Below are positions 47,891-56,919 of a stretch of DNA of 64,000 nt, piece after piece. Under the pieces are notes generated by a model. That model was not told the DNA's origin. It saw only the letters and a list, made by a program, of their open reading frames with translations, and ran no database searches. The position numbers and the translations under genes are program-made. Every line of letters begins with the position of its first letter. Position 1 is the stretch's first letter. The DNA lies in NCBI RefSeq assembly GCF_000968135.1, contig NZ_FO538765.1:744001-808000 (forward strand), read 5' to 3'. The DNA comes from Magnetospira sp. QH-2. Its GTDB lineage: Bacteria > Pseudomonadota > Alphaproteobacteria > Rhodospirillales > Magnetospiraceae.

Positions 47891-49967
47891 AACGCACCTC
47901 CCGAAGCTCGTAGTGGTCACCCTTGTCTTCGGCGATGAACTCGTGATCCACCCCCAGAATTCCCTGGGGCAGAGGATTGTCGGCCAATGGATTGTGAACC
48001 AGGACAATTGGGGGTTTGCCACCACAAGCGGCATCGATCCCTGCCGGTGTCCCCAGCAAGGCACTCACTCCCGAGTAATCTGGATTGAGAAAGCTGTCGG
48101 TTGGGACATCAGCATCGTTTTGGTTTTTGATGAACCTTCGATTCGAATAACGCTGATCCACCGTCTTCATGGTTTGACGATCAATCACCAGTTCTATCGG
48201 ACCGACCGGAAACGCCGCCTCTACGGCAAAGGGAAGCTGGGAAATGCTATTGTGAAGATGAAGTGAGGTTGGCCCTAAACGGCAAGAGCTTACCGCCACG
48301 ACGTAGGGTTCACCGCCGCCTACGACTTCTTTTTCCAGGTACCCCGGCCTCCAGCCCCCGCTCCGTCTGGGCCGCCCCGTCAGCTTCTCTTTCTTTTCCT
48401 TGAGTGCGGCGGTCCAACGCAGCAACATCTGCTCATGGGGTACACTTTGTGCCCGAGGAGCTTCCCCCGCCTTGGAAATGCGAAGCCAATCCTCGGAAAG
48501 ACCTTCGGGGCCAGGACAAACAGCCTCGATCCAAATCTTCTGCCCCTTATAGAGAAAACCGAAGTCGGGACCTTCATCAGCGGATTGGAGGTCCAGCCCT
48601 AAGTTCTTCAAGTGGGATGCCAGGACCATTTCCCAGAGGTAGGCGAAAAAATCCGCATCACGGCCACTCGTGAACTTAGATTCGAACGAGGAGTCCTTTA
48701 GCCCCCATCTACCGTATCGACGAAACAGGTCTTTCAGGCATTCCATGACCTCCGTGTTGTCGGCGTATCTGGCTTCCAAGAATGTTTCAACCTGTCCTAT
48801 CACCCGAACCCGACCGGTGAGGAGGTCGGTCATTAGGGCTGATTTGAGACGCTGAAGATGATGTAGGTGACGTTGGTGTGTCTCCACACCTTTTGAGAGG
48901 CTGTCAAAGCGGTCAATTATTGCCTGTTGCTCTGCCAACGGTGGCACAACGGCAGGGAACTGTTTGACCTGCGTCGAATTGATAGAAGCCAAGTTGGTGG
49001 TGCGTTTCGAGCAACTAAGGAAGTATTGCTTGCCGTATTGCGAACCAGTAAGGGCTGCGAGGAAATCAGGTAATAATCTTTTTTGGTCGGGTCGAACGGC
49101 GAAAACATGGTTTTGATGGAGACAAGGGGAAATTTGGCCTCTCCACACGTCGCCACGCCCCAGCTTGTCGTAATCCCCACCTTCGGTCAGCAGGACATCA
49201 CCGACTTCGAGTGAATATCTCGCTATCTGCGATTTGGATACGGTAATCATCTTCATTTCCGTCAAATCAACAAATCCGTCCTGGACGTTCGCAACCCGCA
49301 GGTAGGGCAACTCAATAGGATCGGATACATCCTTCTTCCCTTTCGCCAGTCCGGTCTGAACTTTGGCGATATGAGACAGCGGGATGACCTCCCACCTCTC
49401 GGGGATTTTGCCGATTTCGGTTTGTTTGAAGCGGGTGTGGCCGATGCCCTTGGTCAGCAGGCGTTTCAGGACGCCCCGCTTAACCTTGCAGGTCTGCTCG
49501 ATCACCGCCTGCGTGGACTGAATGGCATCGTCCACCGACGAGAGGATTTCAGCGATGCGGCGTTGCTCGGGAAGGGGGGGGAAGATGATTGGTTCGGTGT
49601 GAACGACGTTCCGATTAAGTGTTGGTACTCCGGTACCTGTGGCAAATCTTGAAAGCCGAAAGTGCTCTAAGAATCTGAAAACAAAGGCCGGATCATTGCC
49701 GTGAAAATCTTTCACGTACAGCGTCGTATTGAGGGGCCAATACGCCCCATCAAAAAACAGAACTTTTCCAATAGTGCCGCTTCGCCCAGTGACGACACCT
49801 GGACCTTCAACTCTTGGCTCGTTGTGAGTTCCAACTATCCCATTCGAGGCAATAACAGGAAAGTCGCCCGTTTCCCTTCTTTGCACAGGTAGGTCAAACC
49901 CTCTTTGAAGAGTAACTGCCTCGTCAAATCGAACACTCTCCCACCCCTCCGGCACCTCAATCGACAT
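47877..49967 (-). CDS. hsdS: type I restriction specificity subunit fused to a PD-(D/E)xK-like C-terminal domain
   Basis: A 696-residue protein, about 290 residues longer than a usual HsdS. Residues 1-390 are a complete two-half HsdS: target domain 1, the conserved 'PPLPEQRRIAEIL' with its coiled coil (130-175), target domain 2, and the second 'PPLAEQQAIIDRF' coiled coil ending 'LMTDLLTGRVRV'. From residue 391 a further domain follows in frame. It contains 'GPDFGFLYKGQKIWIEAVCP' with D468 and E481, a PD-(D/E)xK-like core in which the lysine is replaced by valine. The start at 49967 overlaps hsdM by 11 bases. Confidence 0.88.
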   Translation of the reverse strand: MSIEVPEGWESVRFDEAVTLQRGFDLPVQRRETGDFPVIASNGIVGTHNEPRVEGPGVVTGRSGTIGKVLFFDGAYWPLNTTLYVKDFHGNDPAFVFRFLEHFRLSRFATGTGVPTLNRNVVHTEPIIFPPLPEQRRIAEILSSVDDAIQSTQAVIEQTCKVKRGVLKRLLTKGIGHTRFKQTEIGKIPERWEVIPLSHIAKVQTGLAKGKKDVSDPIELPYLRVANVQDGFVDLTEMKMITVSKSQIARYSLEVGDVLLTEGGDYDKLGRGDVWRGQISPCLHQNHVFAVRPDQKRLLPDFLAALTGSQYGKQYFLSCSKRTTNLASINSTQVKQFPAVVPPLAEQQAIIDRFDSLSKGVETHQRHLHHLQRLKSALMTDLLTGRVRVIGQVETFLEARYADNTEVMECLKDLFRRYGRWGLKDSSFESKFTSGRDADFFAYLWEMVLASHLKNLGLDLQSADEGPDFGFLYKGQKIWIEAVCPGPEGLSEDWLRISKAGEAPRAQSVPHEQMLLRWTAALKEKKEKLTGRPRRSGGWRPGYLEKEVVGGGEPYVVAVSSCRLGPTSLHLHNSISQLPFAVEAAFPVGPIELVIDRQTMKTVDQRYSNRRFIKNQNDADVPTDSFLNPDYSGVSALLGTPAGIDAACGGKPPIVLVHNPLADNPLPQGILGVDHEFIAEDKGDHYELREVRYDRR

Positions 49968-51447
49968 AGCCCAACTCCTTGAGGAAGCCGAGCATCCGCT
50001 CCTCCGCCCGGTCCCGCTGCTCCCGCAGTTCGAGCAGTTTCTCCACCTCCTCGGCGACATCCAGGTCCTCCTCCTCCTCGCCGATGTGGACGTAGCGGGA
50101 AATGTTGAGGTTCCAGTCGTTGGTCTCGATCTCAGTCAGACCGACCACACGAGCCAAACGCTCCTTGTCCTGGTAGTCGAGGAATGCCTCGGCCAGGGTG
50201 GCGACGTTTTCGTCCGACAGGTGGTTCTGGGCCTTGCCTTCGACGAAGGTCTCCGCCCCGTTGACGAACAGCACACGGCCACGCCGCTCGGCGGGCTTGG
50301 TCTTGCGGATGATGACGATGCAGCCGGGAATGCCCGCCCCGTAGAACAGGTTGGGAGCGAGGCCGATCACCGCTTCGATGATGTCATCCTTCAACATGCC
50401 CTGGCGGATTTTGGCTTCCTGACCGCCCCGAAACAGGATGCCGTGGGGCAGCACCACGCCCAGCATGCCGTCGTCCTTCAGGCTCGCCACCATGTGCTGG
50501 ACGAAGGCGAGGTCGGCGTATGACTTGGGCGGGCAGCCGTACTTGTCCCGCCCGAACCGGTCGCCCGCCGTCCAGACCTCGTGGCCCCACTGCTTGAGCG
50601 AGAAGGGCGGATTGGCGAGAACCCGGTCGAAGGTACGGATCGCCTTCACGCCGTCGCCGGCCAGGTGCTTCGGATCGATCAGGGTGTCGCCCCGCTCGAC
50701 AAAAGCGTCGTCGATGTCGTGCAGGAACAGGTTCATCTGGCAGATGGCCCAGGTGTTCAGGTTCCGCTCCTGCCCGAACAGGCTGAGGGCTTTCGGATTC
50801 TTGTCGTGGCGTTCCAGGTAGTGGACCGCCTCCAGCAGCATGCCGCCCGAGCCGCAGGTGGGATCGTAGACCGACATGCCTTCCTCGGGCCGCAGACATT
50901 CGACGATCAGCCGCACGACCATCTTCGGCGTATAGAACTCGCCGCCCTTCTTGCCCGCATCGTCGGCGAACTGGGAAATCAGGTACTCATAGGCGTTGCC
51001 CAACATGTCCGGCTCCACGTCGGTGCGGCGGAGGCGGTGGGTCTCGAAGTGCTGGAGCAGCTTCTCCAGGATGGCGTCGGGGAAACGCTGTTTGTTGTTG
51101 AAGTCCACGTCCTGGAAGACGCCCTGAAGCCGGTGATTGGCGTCCTCGATGGCGTGGAAGGCGACGTTCAGGTGTTCACCGATGTTGGTTGTGTGCTGCC
51201 GCACGTCCTTCCAGAAATGGCCTTCGGGAATGTGGAAGCGGTGTTCGTCGGGATCGGCGGCGAGGTCTTGGTCGCCGTATTGTTCCAGCTTCTGTTCGTA
51301 CTCTTCCTCCCATACGTCGCAGAGGCGTTTGAAGAACAGCAGACCGAAGATGTAATGCTTGTAGTCACCAGAATCGATGGACCCCCGCAGGATGTCTGCG
51401 GCTCCCCACAAATGAGATTCCAGTTGTTGCAAGGTTAGGACAGGCAT
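49957..51447 (-). CDS. hsdM: type I restriction enzyme methyltransferase subunit
   Basis: A 496-residue N6-adenine methyltransferase subunit. It has the N-terminal HsdM_N region ('LWGAADILRGSIDSGDYKHYIFGLLFFKRL'), 'GGEFYTPKMVVRLIVE', AdoMet motif 'VYDPTCGSGGML' and catalytic 'VLANPPF'. The C terminus is helical and acidic. I chose the ATG at 51447, the family start. The frame is open another 145 codons upstream, but those residues do not resemble HsdM. It is the first gene of the leftward hsdM-hsdS-x-y-hsdR-ygjP operon. Confidence 0.95.
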   Translation of the reverse strand: MPVLTLQQLESHLWGAADILRGSIDSGDYKHYIFGLLFFKRLCDVWEEEYEQKLEQYGDQDLAADPDEHRFHIPEGHFWKDVRQHTTNIGEHLNVAFHAIEDANHRLQGVFQDVDFNNKQRFPDAILEKLLQHFETHRLRRTDVEPDMLGNAYEYLISQFADDAGKKGGEFYTPKMVVRLIVECLRPEEGMSVYDPTCGSGGMLLEAVHYLERHDKNPKALSLFGQERNLNTWAICQMNLFLHDIDDAFVERGDTLIDPKHLAGDGVKAIRTFDRVLANPPFSLKQWGHEVWTAGDRFGRDKYGCPPKSYADLAFVQHMVASLKDDGMLGVVLPHGILFRGGQEAKIRQGMLKDDIIEAVIGLAPNLFYGAGIPGCIVIIRKTKPAERRGRVLFVNGAETFVEGKAQNHLSDENVATLAEAFLDYQDKERLARVVGLTEIETNDWNLNISRYVHIGEEEEDLDVAEEVEKLLELREQRDRAEERMLGFLKELGYVD

Positions 51448-51615
51448 GAGCGTTTGAATTCCGATTCGTTGATTCTTGTGGGCATTTGGGAACCGGCCAC
51501 ATGATGCCCCCTGACACCTTGGACGGCAATCCGATCCCATATTGGCGTGACGCAGCAAATCACTCAAGTGTAGGATGTGAATCCAATCTAAACACATCAT
51601 GAAGGATTGTAGGGC

Positions 51616-52800
51616 ATGGATGCCGGAAAGGTCGAGCGAGTCAGGAAACCGATCTACCCACTGTACAGGGATGTGCGGATGTTGCTCGGCATTTTCGACG
51701 GAATCACCAAGAAGGACGTGCGGAAGCTCATCGACACCATCCACGGCCTCACCGGAACACCTCAGAATCCAGTTGATTGGTCGGACCCGGATAGCTGGAT
51801 CGACGAACGCCTGAGCGGGGGCAATGCTGCTCTGGCCCATCGAATTTGGAAAGAGACCGAATGGACCGTGAATCCCCGTCACATTTACGGCGACTACATG
51901 TTCGTCAACAGCTACGAACTGCTCACTCCCGATGCGACTGGGATTTACCGGCTCACTGACAGGGGAAAGGATTTCCTTGCCGGTGACGAGTCGTCCGTTG
52001 TCCGGGAGATCGATGACCTCGAAGGCATTCCGAAACTGCTGGAAATCCTGTCCACCAAGACCTCGGCCCGCAAAGCGGACCTGATCGGCGAATGGAGCGA
52101 GTTCCTTGCGGAAAACTCCAAGTGGTCCACTCCGAAGGGCATTGCCGATACCATGCGTCGGCGACTGAACAACCTGATTGGTAGAGGATACGTTTCAAGG
52201 ACGGGTAACGCCTACCAGATCACGCCTGCCGGGATCACCTATCTGGGTGAACATGCGGGTGGTGCTGCTTCCGAGAAGATCTCGATGCGGAAGACGATCT
52301 CCGACTACAACGGCAATCGGTTGGAGGAATTTCGATCCCGTCTGATATCCATGGACCCATACGCTTTCGAAGCCTTGGTCGGGAGCCTTCTTGAAGCAAT
52401 GGATTACGAAGATGTGGTCGTCACCAAGCAGAGCGGCGACAAGGGCGTGGACGTGGTGGCCCGCTATCAGTTCGGCATCACCGAGATCACCGAAGTCGTG
52501 CAGGTCAAACGCCAGCAGGGAACCATCACCCGCCCGATCCTCGATCAACTCAGGGGAGCCTTGCACTATCACAACGCCATCCGAGGCACGATCATCACGC
52601 TGGGTAAATTCGCCAAGGGAACGAAGGATGCGGCGATCCATCCCGGTGCCCCACCGATCACCCTGATCGACGGCGACAAACTGATCGAACTTCTGGTCAA
52701 GCATGGAATCGGCATCAAGAAGCGTCAGGAGGTTTTACTTGAGGTTGATGAGGCGTTTTTCAAGGATGCGGAAGAAGAACCGATGTCCGAGGACGATTGA
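51616..52800 (+). CDS. Mrr-like restriction endonuclease
   Basis: A 394-residue protein. The C-terminal Mrr catalytic domain covers about residues 245-350 with 'DPYAFEALVGSLLEAMDY', 'GDKGVDVVARY' (D279) and 'VVQVKRQ' (QVK, 296-298). The first 240 residues are two winged-helix-like regions ('WTVNPRHIYGDYMFVNSYEL', 'LTDRGKDFL', 'QITPAGITYLGEHAG') typical of Mrr-type DNA-binding parts. Mrr-type enzymes usually cut methylated DNA, so coexistence with several methyltransferases is notable. It is divergent from hsdM. Confidence 0.85.
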   Translation: MDAGKVERVRKPIYPLYRDVRMLLGIFDGITKKDVRKLIDTIHGLTGTPQNPVDWSDPDSWIDERLSGGNAALAHRIWKETEWTVNPRHIYGDYMFVNSYELLTPDATGIYRLTDRGKDFLAGDESSVVREIDDLEGIPKLLEILSTKTSARKADLIGEWSEFLAENSKWSTPKGIADTMRRRLNNLIGRGYVSRTGNAYQITPAGITYLGEHAGGAASEKISMRKTISDYNGNRLEEFRSRLISMDPYAFEALVGSLLEAMDYEDVVVTKQSGDKGVDVVARYQFGITEITEVVQVKRQQGTITRPILDQLRGALHYHNAIRGTIITLGKFAKGTKDAAIHPGAPPITLIDGDKLIELLVKHGIGIKKRQEVLLEVDEAFFKDAEEEPMSEDD

Positions 52801-52802
52801 AG

Positions 52803-53837
52803 CTAATCAGCCTTCAGAGGTCCGTCGCCAATGACTGTTCCAATACGGTTTGTGAGTTTCGTACAGAGGTCTTCGGCATCGGACCAAACAATGTGATTGA
52901 ACTGCCGAATATCGAAGTGAAGATGGTCGGTCATATCGTGCCGACATGTCCAAATAATTGGGATATCAAGGCCATGGGCAAAACCAGCCTCGAAGTAGAC
53001 GCCACCCCGTGCTTCATAGATTTGACCATCGTCTAGTTCCAAGACACGGGCCGTAAAATCTGCAACGAGAAATCTTGACCGCCGAATATCAGCAATGATT
53101 TCATCGTCGATCTTGTTGATATGCTCTTTGCGATCAATGCGAATTGGATCATACCCGGATTCTCTGATCGCCTTTTCAAAGCCCAGTTCATAAACCTCGT
53201 CCATGGACGGATCAAACCACATGGCAACAAAGGCTTCGTGGGATACGGAAGGTCGCGAACTCCGCTCCGCTACATGGGCAAACCCTTCAGGTTGAACGAC
53301 AATATCAGGGATTGGGCCATTTGAGCCTAGTTCCAGATATCCGCGTCTCTCCAAGAATTTTAAGAGGAACTGCAACTCCTCATGTTGTGCCGATGCAGAC
53401 CACGCCAGCAGATAGTTTGCACTATCTGAATAGGTTGTCATCGAGATTGAATGGAGGTTGCCACCTCCATCTTGTTGAACATCCAACAAAGGCAGGAAAC
53501 TAAGATTCTGTCCAATGTGTTGGCTTATTCTGACCAGATAACCAAGGAGCCATTCGGCCCTATCGTTCGGGTGGGGAAGCGACCGTCCACGAACTTCTTT
53601 GAGCGTCGTAGATGTAACGAGTGCCTCTGCTCCAATGAGGTTTTGCTCGACGATCCACTGAGTAATGCTCATGCGTTCATCGTCGGACAGATACTCGATC
53701 ATGGCTCTGGCCGTACCTGTAAGTATGTACCGCCCACCGGCTCGCGGGGACTCGATAACCTGTTGGTCCCCGAAATCTCCGCTATGAACAAGACTTGCTG
53801 CCGTTTTCCAAATTGGGCACTCAAAATTCTCGGACAT
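52803..53837 (-). CDS. nucleoside 2-deoxyribosyltransferase/TIR-like C-terminal domain protein
   Basis: A 344-residue protein. Residues 190-330 have 'AFVAMWFDPSMDEVYELGFEKAIRE', 'DDEIIADIRRSRFLVADFTA' and 'GGVYFEAGFAHGLDIPIIWTC'. This is the flavodoxin-like fold of nucleoside 2-deoxyribosyltransferases, related to TIR domains, including the glutamate in 'YFEAGFA'. The N-terminal 180 residues are unrecognised and may be a sensor. Such proteins are common in defence islands, where a nucleotide- or NAD-degrading role is suspected. ATGs at 53843 and 53837 are both possible; I prefer the latter for its AAGG spacing. Confidence 0.7.
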   Translation of the reverse strand: MSENFECPIWKTAASLVHSGDFGDQQVIESPRAGGRYILTGTARAMIEYLSDDERMSITQWIVEQNLIGAEALVTSTTLKEVRGRSLPHPNDRAEWLLGYLVRISQHIGQNLSFLPLLDVQQDGGGNLHSISMTTYSDSANYLLAWSASAQHEELQFLLKFLERRGYLELGSNGPIPDIVVQPEGFAHVAERSSRPSVSHEAFVAMWFDPSMDEVYELGFEKAIRESGYDPIRIDRKEHINKIDDEIIADIRRSRFLVADFTARVLELDDGQIYEARGGVYFEAGFAHGLDIPIIWTCRHDMTDHLHFDIRQFNHIVWSDAEDLCTKLTNRIGTVIGDGPLKAD

Positions 53838-53896
53838 ACTCATACCTTGCTGAGGTTGAGGAACTGTCAAAGTAAACTCGATCCCGATATCGCCAA

Positions 53897-54244
53897 TTAC
53901 CGTCGCCTGGAGTCCAACACACCAATCACGCCTACCAGGATTTCCAGATCGCTTTCCGGTAAGAGTTCCGCCGCATTCCTGACTGTCTTGGCGTTGTCCG
54001 ATAGGGTGTCGTCGTCGGTCGAGCGGATCGCTACGTCCTCGAAAAAGTCCAGAATATTTACATTCAGCCTGCCCGCCACCTGTTCCAGGGTGACCAGGGA
54101 GGGGAGAGTTTTTCCTCTCTCGAAGTTACTGATCGTCTCGACTGATTTTCCCAATAGCTCTGCAAGCTGAACCTGGGTGAGGCCACGTGCCTCCCTGAGT
54201 TCCTTCAACCTGCGTCCAAGCTGTATTCCAAGTGATTCCGTCAT
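53897..54244 (-). CDS. XRE family transcriptional regulator
   Basis: A 115-residue Cro/CI-type DNA-binding protein. The helix-turn-helix is 'RRLKELREARGLTQVQLAELLGKSVETISNFERGKTLPS' (read in parts, residues 9-50). The remaining helical tail probably dimerises. I chose the ATG at 54244. It lies 59 bases upstream of the deoxyribosyltransferase-like gene in the same direction and may control it. The opposite promoter region feeds the lipoprotein gene. Confidence 0.85.
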   Translation of the reverse strand: MTESLGIQLGRRLKELREARGLTQVQLAELLGKSVETISNFERGKTLPSLVTLEQVAGRLNVNILDFFEDVAIRSTDDDTLSDNAKTVRNAAELLPESDLEILVGVIGVLDSRRR

Positions 54245-54368
54245 GTCCCGAACCTTGATCTGTAGTTCCGGGCTTGACCATTGACGCAATTTTCCGTCTT
54301 ATATAGTTGATGTAATATTCCGTGTTATCGAGTCGAAAATCTCGCTCTACCATTTCAAGGGGGTTTCA

Positions 54369-54689
54369 ATGCAACGCATCGTCACGCTGATTTCCGCTAT
54401 TGCTCTGACTGGAGCTTTGGCTGCCTGCCAGACCACCGGGTCATCCACGTCCACGTCTTCGTCTTCGGCATCCAGCGGGTCGTCGGATGTGGCGAAAGTA
54501 GTCGCTCAAGTCAAATCCGATAACGACTTCGCTGCCCTTTGTGCTGCGTCGGCATCGAACCCCGCTGCCGGTCGGCAGGCCGTCACCAATGCCGTGGGCA
54601 AACTGGTTGCCGGTGGTGAGATCGATGGCAGCCCCGGTCAGGTCGGGCAGGAAGCTGGTAAGCAGATTGCCATGGAATGCCGCCGCTAA
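54369..54689 (+). CDS. putative small lipoprotein
   Basis: A 106-residue protein with a signal peptide ending in the lipobox 'GALAAC', so Cys20 should be lipidated. A serine/threonine linker follows ('TGSSTSTSSSSASSGSS'), then a short helical domain with two cysteines. A TTGACG/TATAGT pair at 54281-54307 with a 15-base spacer is a weak promoter candidate. No family is recognised. It is followed by the exported hydrolase gene. Confidence 0.7.
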   Translation: MQRIVTLISAIALTGALAACQTTGSSTSTSSSSASSGSSDVAKVVAQVKSDNDFAALCAASASNPAAGRQAVTNAVGKLVAGGEIDGSPGQVGQEAGKQIAMECRR

Positions 54690-54722
54690 GGCGACGCTAG
54701 GACAGGTTCCGTGGGGAATGGA

Positions 54723-55730
54723 ATGCGACGAACTACTGGATTTCTTATCGTCATGGCGGCTTTGGTAGCGTCTCTGGCGACGACAGCCGAAGCAGGCGAA
54801 ATCATTACCTTCCAGTCGCCAGTATTCCATTCCCCAACTTATCTTTACCGTCATGATTTCAAGAAGACGCGACCGGCGACTCTCGAAATCTTCCTCCCGG
54901 AAGATTTCCGCAAGGATCGTAAATATCCCGCCCTGGTCATCGCCCACGGTGCGGGTGGGGTGAACGGGCGGAATCGCTGGTGGCGGGATGAGTTTCTGAA
55001 GCGGAGTTTCATCGTCGGCCAGATCGATAGCTATCGTCCGCGTGGCGTAAAGAACACGCTCCTCGATCCGTTTTCCGTCACCAACGACGAGATGATCGCC
55101 GATGGGTTCATTGCCCTGAAGGAAATTGCCAAACACCCGAATGTGGACCGCCAACGCATCGGCATCATGGGCGGTTCGAAGGGAGGCATCGTCGCGTTGT
55201 ATACCGCCATGGAAGCATTACGACGGAATTTCATCGCCGATGATCTACGCTATGCCTTCCATGTCGCCAAATATCCGTACTGTGGCTACTACCCTTTAAA
55301 CATGACCCTGACCGGCTCACCGGTTCTGATGATGACGGCGGGGAAGGATCGTTTGACGTGGCCGGTCCACTGCCGCCGATTTGTCGAACGGACGGAAAGT
55401 CCGTCCATCGAATACCTCGAATATCCTGGCCTCGGGCATTCGTTCGACACCCCCAGCCTGCTCACTCTCCCAGTGCCGTCATTCGAAGTTCCGGTGTGGT
55501 CGCCAAATGCCTGCTTTTTCGAGCAAAGAGCGGATGGCGTCTTCATCGAAGGGACTTCGGGTCGAGCTACGCTTACCAAGGAAGATCGGGAGGCTATTCG
55601 TGCTAAGGGAGGGATGTGCGAGCCGGATACCAATCCGACCGAGACGCTCTACAAAACGCCACTTGATGCGATGAACAAGGCACGACTACGGATTTTCAAT
55701 TTTGTGAAGCCGTTCAGAGGGCCGTCGTGA
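54723..55730 (+). CDS. exported dienelactone hydrolase-like alpha/beta hydrolase
   Basis: A 335-residue protein with an N-terminal signal peptide ('TTGFLIVMAALVASLATTAEA', about residues 4-24). An alpha/beta-hydrolase core follows: 'KYPALVIAHGAGG' (oxyanion strand), nucleophile elbow 'IGIMGGSKGG' with the serine, an acid candidate in 'LMMTAGKDRLTWP', and the histidine in 'YPGLGHSFD'. The likely location is the periplasm. Substrate is unknown. It looks like metabolic cargo among defence genes. Confidence 0.82.
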   Translation: MRRTTGFLIVMAALVASLATTAEAGEIITFQSPVFHSPTYLYRHDFKKTRPATLEIFLPEDFRKDRKYPALVIAHGAGGVNGRNRWWRDEFLKRSFIVGQIDSYRPRGVKNTLLDPFSVTNDEMIADGFIALKEIAKHPNVDRQRIGIMGGSKGGIVALYTAMEALRRNFIADDLRYAFHVAKYPYCGYYPLNMTLTGSPVLMMTAGKDRLTWPVHCRRFVERTESPSIEYLEYPGLGHSFDTPSLLTLPVPSFEVPVWSPNACFFEQRADGVFIEGTSGRATLTKEDREAIRAKGGMCEPDTNPTETLYKTPLDAMNKARLRIFNFVKPFRGPS

Positions 55731-55942
55731 ATACCGGGGATTCCGTTGCCGTCTGCCTCTACAGGGAAATCGATGCTGTCGATCCGCTTCTGATCAGGCT
55801 CGGAGCCATCAAGCTCGTCGAGATCAATGGTGCCAACCGGGCGAGGTCGAAGTGCCGTTGGTACATCGAAGAGTGCGGAATATCAGAGATGGCTGACCAT
55901 TGGCGGACCTTATTGGTCGAGATAAATTTGATCGTTCAATAA
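55727..55942 (+). CDS. small hypothetical protein, 71 aa
   Basis: A 71-residue frame beginning with GTG that overlaps the hydrolase stop (GTGA). It reads as a soluble alpha/beta protein with three cysteines. The coupling to the upstream gene supports it, but no family or ribosome-binding site stands out. It could be non-coding. Confidence 0.4.
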   Translation: MNTGDSVAVCLYREIDAVDPLLIRLGAIKLVEINGANRARSKCRWYIEECGISEMADHWRTLLVEINLIVQ

Positions 55943-56149
55943 AACGGCATCCCGTTCGGCTGCTCCGTTCAACAAAGATTCTCAATATATCTTTTCTTGA
56001 TATGGTCAAATATAAATAATGATTTCCACGTGGTGTCTTCCATATAATCGAAGTTTATAAATAGAAATGGTGTCGGAGTAGAAACCGTTCCAACATATTC
56101 GTTAGGTATTTTCACATACCAACCTCTATTGAAGTTGTGCTGATCTTAC

Positions 56150-56203
56150 GAACCTCGTTGGCTGTTTTCTACCCCGTGCCGGGAGCCGACGAGGTTCTTC
56201 TTT
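56150..56203. terminator. long hairpin, probable bidirectional terminator
   Basis: GAACCTCGTTGGCT (56150-56163) pairs with AGCCGACGAGGTTC (56184-56197), with one G-T pair, followed by TTCTTTTATC. It lies in the 305-base gap 55943-56247. The rest of that gap is AT-rich, with no gene I can support. Confidence 0.6.
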
Positions 56204-56247
56204 TATCAACATATGGCAGTCAGCGACGAGAGGAGGTGTAGAGATAA

Positions 56248-56799
56248 ATGGTGAATTCAGTACGATGGCAATTCGTCTCGTGTTTGAGCGAGATGAACTG
56301 GCGGGATGGGTTGGCGTATACGTTGACCTTTCCATTTCAGATGGCTGAAAGTCGAAAACGGGTAGAAAAAGAACTCAGGTTCTTTTTCAACGTACTCGAC
56401 AAAGCCGTCTTCGGACGACGCTCGCTTCGTAGCGACGCCCATCGGTGTCAGCGGATCAACATGATCGAAGGTGGGCCGCTGGGCGACAATTTCCATTGCC
56501 ATGGATTGATACGGCCTTCGAGTCATCCCGAAGCGAAGATTATCGAAAGCTGTACCCTGCAACAAGCAATGGAGGAAATATGGAACAACAAAATGAGGAG
56601 CGTTCTCACCTTTGACAGAGAGTATTTCGGCAACAAAGCCATCCCTGCGAGGATCGAGATCAATCCGGCTTTCGACAATGGCAACACGCCCGGTAAGTGG
56701 GCGAACTACATATGCAAGACGATATCGGCTGAAAACAGTGAAGCACTGTGTCCGAAAACTTCTTGGTTTCACGATGGACCGGTGAACAAGGCAAGATAA
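56248..56799 (+). CDS. possible HUH-endonuclease/replication-type protein
   Basis: A 183-residue protein. Two features resemble HUH single-strand nucleases: 'GDNFHCHGLIRP' with H83-C-H85 in the place of His-hydrophobic-His, and 'GKWANYICKTIS' with Y154-x-x-K157 in the place of the nicking tyrosine. The order and roughly 70-residue distance fit small Rep proteins. The fit is only motif-level and the protein is short. GGAGG lies upstream. It opens a run of rightward phage/ICE-like genes. Confidence 0.5.
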   Translation: MVNSVRWQFVSCLSEMNWRDGLAYTLTFPFQMAESRKRVEKELRFFFNVLDKAVFGRRSLRSDAHRCQRINMIEGGPLGDNFHCHGLIRPSSHPEAKIIESCTLQQAMEEIWNNKMRSVLTFDREYFGNKAIPARIEINPAFDNGNTPGKWANYICKTISAENSEALCPKTSWFHDGPVNKAR

Positions 56800-56919
56800 A
56801 AGGCTCGAAAAACCATGGCGTCATTTTGAATGCGTGAGTATCTCCGCGTGATGAATTCGCCTGAAATATCAATATCAACTGGCGTCTAGAAGGGAGCTAG
56901 ATGATCTCTACATACGGAC

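Noticed and set aside
49967-50060. Start of hsdS further upstream inside hsdM
   Set aside because: The added residues are Arg/Ser/Cys-rich shadow sequence; MSIEVPEGW at 49967 is a normal HsdS beginning.
51448-51882. N-terminal extension of hsdM
   Set aside because: The frame is open upstream of 51447 but the residues do not look like HsdM and run into the promoter region shared with the Mrr-like gene.
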